Assembly: GCA_964534355.1 (NCBI GenBank)
Contig: CAZHNZ010000156.1
Span: 1-8,245, forward strand
Origin: CAXXIC01 sp964534355
GTDB taxonomy: Bacteria; Bacteroidota; Bacteroidia; Bacteroidales; UBA7332
Direction of reading: 5' to 3'
DNA length: 8,245 nt
Part shown: positions 1 to 5,154 of the stretch, one piece after another
Position numbering within the stretch: the stretch's first letter is position 1
Layout: each line of letters begins with the position of its first letter
Position numbers and translations under genes: made by a program
Notes under the pieces: model-generated
Databases searched by the model: none
Told to the model about the DNA's origin: nothing
Seen by the model: only the letters and a program-made list of their open reading frames with translations

Positions 1-470
1 TGAGCGGTCTCGAAGACTGGGGCAAACAAGCCTTCGCAGACGCTGAGCAATACCTCAAAGACCGAGGCTACGTTAACATCGTAAACCCGTTCACTCTCCA
101 CCCGGAACCGACTGAATCCCTTGAAGAAATCCAAGCCAAAGGCATTTGGCGGCAGACGTGGCAGAAGTATCTCAAGCTCGATCTCGCGGTCCTCACCGGC
201 TGCGATGAGTTGCGTGTGATCTCCGACGACTGGCAGATTTCCGACGGCGCGAGGCTGGAAGTTTACGTGGCGATGCGGCTCGGCATCCCCGTGTGCGATA
301 TGGCCGGGAATCCCCTCAACATCTGCATCGCTCCGCTCACCTTCTTTGCTGCCCCGGAGCGGACGTACCCTCCATCGGACGAGAAGTGGAACCCTTGGAT
401 CTCCCTCGCTGATTCGAGGCCGGTCCCTGCTGTGAGCGACATCGTTGCGAAAAAGGTATATTCTGATTGA
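1..470 (+). CDS. DUF4406-type protein (nucleoside deoxyribosyltransferase-like fold), 5' partial
   Basis: The frame is open from the left edge (first full codon at base 3) and ends in TGA at 468-470, leaving 155 visible residues. It begins SGLEDWGKQAF, which fits the stretch just after the GPM(S/T)G motif of DUF4406 proteins; bases 1-2 (tg) would complete the Met codon, so only about ten residues are probably missing. Further family features are the W-x2-Y-x-K-L-D segment, the CDELRVISDDWQISDGARLE block and the closing AMRLGIPV. The last ~50 residues are an extension without a recognised motif. DUF4406 is related in fold to nucleoside 2-deoxyribosyltransferases and is common in phages, but its reaction is not established, so a role in nucleotide salvage is inference. 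Family call fairly sure; function unknown. Confidence 0.75.
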   Translation, partial: SGLEDWGKQAFADAEQYLKDRGYVNIVNPFTLHPEPTESLEEIQAKGIWRQTWQKYLKLDLAVLTGCDELRVISDDWQISDGARLEVYVAMRLGIPVCDMAGNPLNICIAPLTFFAAPERTYPPSDEKWNPWISLADSRPVPAVSDIVAKKVYSD

Positions 471-505
471 ACGCATCGGAAGATACCTTGTCTAACAACG
501 CGAGC

Positions 506-886
506 ATGGGAACAAACTACTACCACCACAGGAACGCCTGCCCGCATTGCGGACGGGGCGAAAAAAGGCATATCGGCAAGTCGTCCGGTGGATGGCATTT
601 CAGTCTCCACGTCTATCCAGAGGAAGGGATCAACACACTGGAAGACTGGGTGCGTCTGTTCGACGAACCGAACTCCCGCATCACCAACGAATACGGCGAT
701 CCGATTTGGCCAATAGAGATGGTGGACGAGATAACAGTCCGCTCCTCCCAATGGACGGAACAGAAGATGAACAGCAACCACGCGGAACCCGGCTTGAACG
801 GGCTCGTCCGCCACAAAGTAGATGGAGTTCATTGCGTCGGGAACGGTCCCGGCACTTGGGACTACATCATCGGAGATTTCAGATAA
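506..886 (+). CDS. Conserved phage/bacterial MGTNYY-type small protein with CxxC
   Basis: This 126-residue protein starts MGTNYYHHRNACPHCGRGEK and continues HIGKSSGGWHFSLHVYP. That is the hallmark of a widespread family of unknown function in phages and bacteria: an MGTNYY opening, a CxxC pair (Cys12, Cys15 here), an HIGKSSGGW block and an ending of the type GLVRH...GTWDYIIGDF. The family opening is why I choose ATG 506. Alternatives in frame are TTG 467, which overlaps the previous stop as TTGA and has AAAAGG ten bases upstream, and TTG 488, four bases after GGAAGA; either would add a short tail before the conserved Met. The single CxxC plus nearby histidines could bind a metal, but this is inference. 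Function unknown; the gene itself is secure. Confidence 0.85.
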   Translation: MGTNYYHHRNACPHCGRGEKRHIGKSSGGWHFSLHVYPEEGINTLEDWVRLFDEPNSRITNEYGDPIWPIEMVDEITVRSSQWTEQKMNSNHAEPGLNGLVRHKVDGVHCVGNGPGTWDYIIGDFR

Positions 887-903
887 ACAACCAAACACAC
901 CAT

Positions 904-1458
904 ATGATTATTGGATTCATCGGCAAGGCAGGCGCAGGCAAAGACCTCGCGCTCCACCTACTTAGAGAAGAGAACCCGAACTGGCAGAAGATCGCCTTCG
1001 CAGATCCGCTCCGGGAAATCTGTTCCATCGCCTTCGGGTTGACGCCGCACGAGATGGCAGACCGCGAGTTGAAGGAAGCTCCACTCACCCGCTGGCCGAA
1101 CGAAAGCCCCCGGCACTTGCTTCAGACGGTCGGCACGAACCTGTTCCGGCACCGTTGGGAGAACGTATGGATTGAGGCTTGGAAGCGTAGGGTCGCGGCA
1201 TCAGCCAGTCCGTGTTGCGTTCCGGCAGATGTGATCGCCACCGATGTCCGGTTCAACAACGAGGCCGAGACAATCAAATCCATCGGCGGTCACTTGGTCC
1301 GCATCTCCCGCCCGAGCCTGATCTCCGACGATATTCACCCGAGCGAAATCATCATGGAGTCAATCAAGGCCGACAAGGAAGTGGTGAACGACGGCTCGGT
1401 GGCCCTCTTCAAAGCCCGTCTGCTCCTGACCGTGGCTGAGTTGGAGGAAGGTCGGTGA
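904..1458 (+). CDS. Deoxynucleoside monophosphate kinase (phage dNMP kinase)
   Basis: A 184-residue P-loop kinase predicted to phosphorylate dNMPs to dNDPs with ATP in the cytoplasm, supplying the phage dNTP pool. Visible features: Walker A GKAGAGKD at residues 7-14, with the Asp after Lys typical of this family; FADPLRE at 32-38; the SPRHLLQTVGTNLFR helix at 68-82; DVRFNNEAETI at 114-124; an SRP segment at 135-137; and VVNDGS at 160-165. The order matches phage dNMP kinases related to T4 gp1, although it is shorter than T4 gp1 (about 240 residues). The ATG at 904 is chosen because the P-loop follows directly; the longer open frame upstream lies over the preceding gene. Its leader is A/C-rich with no SD, unlike most genes here. 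Its stop overlaps the next start as GTGA. Substrate range (normal or modified dNMPs) cannot be read. Confidence 0.88.
   Translation: MIIGFIGKAGAGKDLALHLLREENPNWQKIAFADPLREICSIAFGLTPHEMADRELKEAPLTRWPNESPRHLLQTVGTNLFRHRWENVWIEAWKRRVAASASPCCVPADVIATDVRFNNEAETIKSIGGHLVRISRPSLISDDIHPSEIIMESIKADKEVVNDGSVALFKARLLLTVAELEEGR
1443..1447 (+). promoter_or_regulatory. Ribosome binding site for the 27-residue membrane peptide
   Basis: GGAGG, extending as GGAGGAAGG to 1451, lies inside the end of the dNMP kinase gene and 7 bases before GTG 1455. It is the main reason for believing that such a small reading frame is translated. Confidence 0.65.
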
Positions 1459-1538
1459 GCGACAACGACCTCATCGCGCTAACCCTAGCTGCAATCTGTC
1501 TCTTGATTCTATGGCACGACAACAAATCAAACAAATGA
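1455..1538 (+). CDS. 27-residue single-span membrane peptide
   Basis: GTG start overlapping the kinase stop as GTGA (1455-1458), with a strong GGAGG 7 bases upstream, and a TGA stop that overlaps the next ATG as ATGA (1535-1538). The peptide has a short acidic N-terminus (MSDND), one hydrophobic stretch of about 15 residues (LIALTLAAICLLILW, residues 6-20) and a polar tail with two lysines (HDNKSNK). This is what a minimal membrane-anchored peptide looks like; the tail charge suggests the C-terminus faces the cytoplasm. No family is recognised and no function can be given. It is too short for most gene finders, but the SD and the stop/start overlaps at both ends support it. Confidence 0.6.
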   Translation: MSDNDLIALTLAAICLLILWHDNKSNK

Positions 1539-1726
1539 AACCAGCAATAATCACAAAAACCCTGGCCGAGAAAAACGGCTACCAGCCCCTCACCGTCGGA
1601 TACGACCTCCCAAACGAACAGGGCATGTTCGACGCGGTGGTGGCCGACCTGGAGCGCGGGGACATCCCCTACACGTTCGTCAAAGACAACGCCGGTCGTC
1701 TTGAAATTTGGAGGAGCCGCTACTAA
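1535..1726 (+). CDS. Small hypothetical phage protein, 63 residues
   Basis: The protein starts MKPAIITKTLAEKNGYQPLT and ends AGRLEIWRSRY. The GYQPLTVGYDLPNEQGMF segment followed by VVADLERGDIPYTFV resembles small hypothetical proteins often seen in phages, but I know of no function. ATG 1535 is preferred because it overlaps the preceding stop as ATGA, giving translational coupling; ATG 1511 in the same frame would add eight residues (MARQQIKQ) and overlap the upstream peptide more deeply, and neither has a clear SD. The fold looks like a compact alpha/beta mix with no cysteines and no membrane span. It ends in TAATG, sharing one base with the next start. Confidence 0.7.
   Translation: MKPAIITKTLAEKNGYQPLTVGYDLPNEQGMFDAVVADLERGDIPYTFVKDNAGRLEIWRSRY
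1710..1716 (+). promoter_or_regulatory. Ribosome binding site deciding the start at 1726
   Basis: GGAGGAG ends 9 bases before ATG 1726 and supports that start over the in-frame TTG at 1708, which lies upstream of the SD. Confidence 0.65.
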
Positions 1727-1899
1727 TGACACTGGAATACCTCGAACAAGCCCGTGCTTTCCGCATGGGGAAACTCATGGAAACCCCGGACGACCCGTCC
1801 GCCATCGCCGCCTGCCTTGAGTCTCGCGTGAACGCTGTGCTCGCTCTCGACAACGCGATCAAGCTGGTCAAAGCCGAGATGGAGAAGGGGAACGAGTGA
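1726..1899 (+). CDS. Small helical hypothetical protein, 57 residues
   Basis: It starts MTLEYLEQARAFRMGKLMET and ends KLVKAEMEKGNE. It is predicted to be two helices: roughly residues 2-20, then 27-56 after the PDDPS turn at 22-26. The second helix has a regular hydrophobic spacing (AVLALDNAIKLVKAEM) and could mediate dimerisation; that is inference. The start is set by GGAGGAG at 1710-1716 and by the TAATG junction with the upstream gene. Its stop overlaps the next gene as GTGA. No family or function recognised. Confidence 0.65.
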   Translation: MTLEYLEQARAFRMGKLMETPDDPSAIAACLESRVNAVLALDNAIKLVKAEMEKGNE

Positions 1900-2066
1900 C
1901 TGGGGAAACAACACCAAATCCCGGAAGCCCGGAAGCTGGAGAGCAGGGATGCACTTGTCCGGTGATGGACAACCACCACGGCAAAGGAATCCCGGTCGGA
2001 GGCGGAGATGTCGCATTCTACATCAACGGAGACTGCCCGCTCCACGGAAAGAAGGAGGATAAATGA
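1896..2066 (+). CDS. 56-residue Cys/His small phage protein (CxCP...DNHHGKG...CPLH)
   Basis: GTG 1896 overlaps the preceding stop (GTGA 1896-1899) and follows GGAGAAGGGG at 1881-1890, five bases upstream. After a Gly/Pro/Glu-rich N-terminus the protein reads GCTCPVMDNHHGKGIP, then VAFYINGDCPLH. Cys19, Cys21, Cys47 and His50 are placed like a small zinc knuckle, with the aromatic/Asn strand FYIN leading to the second half-site. Similar short proteins with CTCP-(V/L)-x-DN ... WIN ... CPLH patterns occur in phages and are of unknown function, so I take it as a conserved small metal-binding protein; metal binding is inference. Its TGA overlaps the methyltransferase start as ATGA (2063-2066). Confidence 0.72.
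   Translation: MTGETTPNPGSPEAGEQGCTCPVMDNHHGKGIPVGGGDVAFYINGDCPLHGKKEDK
2052..2058 (+). promoter_or_regulatory. Ribosome binding site of the DNA methyltransferase
   Basis: AAGGAGG, a full-strength SD, lies 4 bases before ATG 2063 within the end of the upstream small gene. Together with the ATGA overlap it fixes the methyltransferase start. Confidence 0.7.
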
Positions 2067-3043
2067 CACCAACTGTAATATCTGGAGACTGCCGCGAAGT
2101 CCTTAAAACGCTCCCTTCGGAGTCTGTGAATTGCTGCGTGACATCGCCTCCCTACTTCGGCCTGCGCGACTACGGGGTGGACGGACAGATCGGACTCGAA
2201 CAGACGCCGGACGATTACGTCGCCAAGCTTGTCGCCGTGTTCCGCGAGGTTCGCCGCGTCCTGCGCGACGACGGGACGTTGTGGTTGAACCTGGGGGATA
2301 GTTATACATCAATGCGGAGAAGTGACCGTAAAGAGTCTCCCGGCGTCGGCGCAAAGCAGGAGATGAACGGTTTCCGGCACAAAATCAAGTGGGGCAAAGG
2401 AGGTGGAACAAACTTTTGGTGGAGGATACCGGCTTTTGGCACAGAATTGAAGCCGAAAGACATCATGGGCATACCGTGGCGAGTTGCATTTGCTCTGCAA
2501 GCGGACGGCTGGTATCTGCGGCAAGACATCATCTGGCACAAACCCAACCCGATGCCGGAGAGCGTCACCGATCGTTGCACCAAATCGCACGAATACATTT
2601 TTCTGCTCTCAAAGTCGCAGAGGTATTACTTCGACTCGGACGCTATCAAGGAACCGGCTGTTGGTGGAACCAGTAAGGGTAACGGGCGGCGGCTGGCCGA
2701 ACAGGCAATCGCGCGAACTGGCGGCATCATCAGCGGGGGAACGGACAAGAGCACACTTGGGACATCCGCAGACGAAACCCGTAACCGCCGCTCTGTATGG
2801 ACGGTCACTACAAAGCCCTACAAAGGCGCACACTTCGCCACCTTCCCGCCCGATCTGATCCGTCCGTGCGTCCTTGCAGGATGCCCTGTCGGTGGCACGG
2901 TTCTCGACCCTTTTGGAGGGTCAGGGACTACTGGAATGGTAGCACAACAAGAAGGGCGTGACGCCATCCTGATTGAACTGAACCCGAACTACGTCCCACT
3001 CATCGAGAACCGATGTGGGCTAATTCTTACGGAGGCCGCATGA
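2063..3043 (+). CDS. Beta-class DNA methyltransferase (N4-cytosine or N6-adenine), solitary
   Basis: A 326-residue SAM-dependent methyltransferase acting on an exocyclic amino group in DNA. Catalytic motif IV is TSPPY at residues 27-31; the SAM-binding FxGxG motif comes late, DPFGGSGTT at 282-290, followed by IELNPNY. Motif IV before motif I defines the beta class (N6_N4_Mtase family). SPPY is more usual in N4-cytosine enzymes but does not rule out N6-adenine. NLGDSYTS follows motif IV, and the variable region around residues 85-260 probably holds the target recognition domain, with lysine/glycine-rich loops such as KWGKGGG. No restriction endonuclease lies next to it, so it is an orphan methyltransferase, likely used against host restriction or for phage regulation. 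The stop overlaps the next start (ATGA 3040-3043). Confidence 0.9.
   Translation: MTPTVISGDCREVLKTLPSESVNCCVTSPPYFGLRDYGVDGQIGLEQTPDDYVAKLVAVFREVRRVLRDDGTLWLNLGDSYTSMRRSDRKESPGVGAKQEMNGFRHKIKWGKGGGTNFWWRIPAFGTELKPKDIMGIPWRVAFALQADGWYLRQDIIWHKPNPMPESVTDRCTKSHEYIFLLSKSQRYYFDSDAIKEPAVGGTSKGNGRRLAEQAIARTGGIISGGTDKSTLGTSADETRNRRSVWTVTTKPYKGAHFATFPPDLIRPCVLAGCPVGGTVLDPFGGSGTTGMVAQQEGRDAILIELNPNYVPLIENRCGLILTEAA
3031..3035 (+). promoter_or_regulatory. Ribosome binding site deciding the start at 3040
   Basis: GGAGG sits 4 bases before ATG 3040. It selects that start over the in-frame ATG at 3013, which would place nine extra residues inside the methyltransferase gene and has no SD. Confidence 0.65.
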
Positions 3044-4443
3044 CACCAAACATCGACATTTTCTACGTTTCGTATCTGCACGATTTGGAATGGTTCCAGT
3101 GGAGCCTCAACACCGTGCGGAAGAACCTAACCGGCTACCGGGACATCATCGTGGTCGCGAGCCATGATGACGCCCCGCTGTTCCAACGAGTCGATCCGAC
3201 GCTCAAAGTGATCCCGGTGACAGGCTGGCCGGGGAGGGGATACTTCTGGCAGCAATACCAAAAGATGCGGGCGTGGACGCACACCGATGCAGAATACATC
3301 TGCTTCATGGACTCGGACACGATGGTTATGTCTCCGACCCGGATCGAGGACATGTTCGTTGATGGGCTTCCCTGCTGGATGTATCAGGCTTACGACACTC
3401 TGCCACCCGACGTGCCGTGGAGAGTTCCGACTGAGGAGACTCTCGGAATCGGAGAAATCCGCGACGAATACATGCGGGCATTCCCGTTCATCGTCCACCG
3501 GGAAACGCTCGTCTCGACAGAGGATCGCATCATCAAGCGACACAAATACTCCCTCGAATACTACACCCGAATGGCGGGAGCCTTTTCGGAGTTCAACTGC
3601 CTTGGCGCATGGGCCGCATACGACCACCCGGAGCGTTATTGTTGGTTCGACACAGCCCTCGGCATCTGGCCCGACGCTTTCAAGCACGTCCGCCAGTTCT
3701 GGAGCCATTCCCCGCTCTCTGAGTTGACCGACGAACTCGCTGGCTACGCCGGGAAGCCGCCGATCCTGACAGATTTCGGCGTCTGGGTGATTCCCGGCGA
3801 CACGCATCTGTGCAAGTGGATTCGCGAGCACCGCAGACTGGATTTCGATCACGCCCTTATCGAGCGCGAGATTCTGCCCGAGATTGCTCCGGGAGACAAA
3901 GTGATCGACATCGGAGCGTTCGTAGGGGACCACACAATCGCCTACGCCCGTGCTGTCGGCCCCTCCGGGCGGGTGCTGGCCTACGAGCCTAACCCCGAGG
4001 CATTCACCTGTCTCTATAAGAACATGCAGCCGCTACAGAACACGGTCGTCCTCGGCGCGGCCATCGGCGGCAAGAGCGGACGGGCTGAACTGCTAGGTAG
4101 CCCGAACGTAGGGGCGTCACATCTCGTCGAAAACGTCGATGGGAGCGTGTTTGTTAGCACCCTCGACGATGAGGTCGGCCCGGTTTCCCGCCGGATCAGC
4201 CTCATCAAGATCGACGCAGAGGGGTTTGAACTCGCGATCCTCGGCGGAGCGGAACAAGTCATCCAGCGGGACCATCCGACGCTTGTTCTGGAGGTCAACG
4301 AAGGTGCTCTCAAGCGGCAAGGAGCGAGCGGTAGGATGCTGCATGAGTGGCTCGCCGCGCACGGATACGGCTTCCGGGTCATCAGCGGCATCCTCGGCGA
4401 GTTGCAATACGACATTCTCTGTAAACACCGTTCTGCACAGTAA
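3040..4443 (+). CDS. Glycosyltransferase-like / FkbM-type methyltransferase fusion protein
   Basis: A 467-residue, apparently soluble two-domain protein. Residues 1-~240 look like a GT-A type glycosyltransferase: IDIFYVSYLHDLEWFQWSL at the start, an IIVVASHDD strand at 36-44, and YICFMDSDTMV at 86-96 with a DxD-type metal/sugar-nucleotide site (Asp91-Ser-Asp93); FNCLGAWAAY at 185-194 may form the acceptor side. Residues ~245-467 are an FkbM-type SAM methyltransferase: a GVWVIPGDTHLCKWI lead-in, motif I VIDIGAFVGDHT at 288-299, YEPNP at 315-319, and KIDAEGFE at 390-397. FkbM enzymes O-methylate sugars and related compounds, so the protein may add and then methylate a sugar; substrate and order are inference. 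ATG 3040 is set by GGAGG at 3031 and the ATGA overlap. No signal peptide or membrane span is seen. Fold calls fairly sure, target unknown. Confidence 0.82.
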   Translation: MTPNIDIFYVSYLHDLEWFQWSLNTVRKNLTGYRDIIVVASHDDAPLFQRVDPTLKVIPVTGWPGRGYFWQQYQKMRAWTHTDAEYICFMDSDTMVMSPTRIEDMFVDGLPCWMYQAYDTLPPDVPWRVPTEETLGIGEIRDEYMRAFPFIVHRETLVSTEDRIIKRHKYSLEYYTRMAGAFSEFNCLGAWAAYDHPERYCWFDTALGIWPDAFKHVRQFWSHSPLSELTDELAGYAGKPPILTDFGVWVIPGDTHLCKWIREHRRLDFDHALIEREILPEIAPGDKVIDIGAFVGDHTIAYARAVGPSGRVLAYEPNPEAFTCLYKNMQPLQNTVVLGAAIGGKSGRAELLGSPNVGASHLVENVDGSVFVSTLDDEVGPVSRRISLIKIDAEGFELAILGGAEQVIQRDHPTLVLEVNEGALKRQGASGRMLHEWLAAHGYGFRVISGILGELQYDILCKHRSAQ

Positions 4444-4463
4444 ACTAGTCTAGTTTACCGTGC
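4435..4463. terminator. Hairpin between convergent genes, candidate bidirectional terminator
   Basis: The core is a perfect inverted repeat, TAAACTA-GTC-TAGTTTA (4441-4457). It extends outward by GCACAG (4435-4440) against CCGTGC (4458-4463), giving a 13-bp stem with a 3-base loop. The only imperfection is position 4439/4459, an A.C mismatch in plus-strand RNA but a U.G wobble in minus-strand RNA. It contains the TAA of the plus gene (4441-4443) and the TAG of the minus gene (4450-4452, read in reverse). No U-tract follows on either strand, so a classical intrinsic terminator is not proven; it may instead protect 3' ends or bind a protein. Confidence 0.5.
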
Positions 4464-5154
4464 CTAAAACACGTAGTTTGTCCGCTATGACGGCTGCTTC
4501 GCCTTGAAGTTCTAGCAGTCTTGCCTGTGTTTTTGTTACAAGTCGTGCGTATCTCCCCGCTCTGCGTTGGAAGACGCCGACTGCTTTGGTGTGCTTGTCG
4601 ATCAGTTCTGGTAAAAGTGCCGCCCGACGCCGCAATGCGGCCTCGTTATTGGCCTCTTTGACCAGTTTTCGCTCAGATTCAGCCCTTTTTAGGGCTACTC
4701 GCACGTCGTATTTCTTCTCCACCGGGAGTGCGAGGATGTTGTAGAAAACATGCCCCGCTTCCTCCATTTTTCGCAGATCGGCCTTGATCTCGAACGAATC
4801 GAACCGCTTTTGGTCCGCTTTTTCGAGCACTTTACGCTCGTTCAGCAGCAACCGGGCTGGCGGAAGCACCTTGTCGAACCTGTTCAGCGTGTCCTGAGTC
4901 TTGTTCAGCACGCTTTCGGCGTCGGTCGGGGAGAGTTTCATCCGCAGACACATGGTCGCCAGACACTTTTTCAAGAGTGCCAGCGAAACCCACGTCAAGT
5001 CGAACGTCTGCATCTCGTCCCGCAGAGCCTCTTTGTCCACGCAAGCTGGTAGGGAATCGACCCTGACCAGCCTTTTCTTCGCTACCGTAGCCGCGACCTG
5101 GATTCCCGTCAGACGGTCGTTCCAGGCCACGGCGGGAATCTCAAACCCGCTCAT
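4450..5154 (-). CDS. Basic, helical hypothetical protein coupled to the primase/helicase
   Basis: A 234-residue protein with no family I recognise. It starts MSGFEIPAVAWNDRLTGIQV and is mostly charged helix afterwards, very rich in Lys, Arg, Glu, Leu and Ala. Residues ~105-135 and ~155-230 (for example KRAESERKLVKEANNEAALR and QARLLELQGEAAVIADKLRV) look like coiled-coil or long antiparallel helices. No signal peptide, membrane span or enzyme motif is seen. The start at 5154 is chosen because ATG overlaps the primase stop as ATGA; an upstream in-frame start would run 78 bases into the primase gene. No clear SD is visible, so translation is probably coupled. Position directly after the primase/helicase suggests a replication accessory or DNA-binding role, which is inference. 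Its TAG stop lies inside the convergent hairpin. Confidence 0.75.
   Translation of the reverse strand: MSGFEIPAVAWNDRLTGIQVAATVAKKRLVRVDSLPACVDKEALRDEMQTFDLTWVSLALLKKCLATMCLRMKLSPTDAESVLNKTQDTLNRFDKVLPPARLLLNERKVLEKADQKRFDSFEIKADLRKMEEAGHVFYNILALPVEKKYDVRVALKRAESERKLVKEANNEAALRRRAALLPELIDKHTKAVGVFQRRAGRYARLVTKTQARLLELQGEAAVIADKLRVLGTVN

Noticed and set aside
440..466. Possible promoter near TTGCGA ... TATATT before the MGTNYY gene
   Set aside because: The spacing between the two elements is far too short for a sigma70-type promoter and both lie inside the upstream coding region.
263..898. Minus-strand open frame of 211 codons opposite the DUF4406 and MGTNYY genes
   Set aside because: It lies fully antisense to two supported genes, has no SD or recognisable motif, and crosses the boundary between them; it is a shadow of plus-strand codon bias.
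547..903. A longer N-terminus for the dNMP kinase reaching back to 547
   Set aside because: The added residues are arginine-rich out-of-frame translation of the MGTNYY gene; the P-loop family starts directly at ATG 904.
3127..3933. Minus-strand open frame of 268 codons opposite the glycosyltransferase-FkbM gene
   Set aside because: The plus strand carries recognisable domain motifs through the same region, and the minus frame has none.
4441..4457. Classical Rho-independent terminator
   Set aside because: The stem is real but its core is AT-rich and no run of T follows on either strand, so I list it only as a candidate terminator or structural element.
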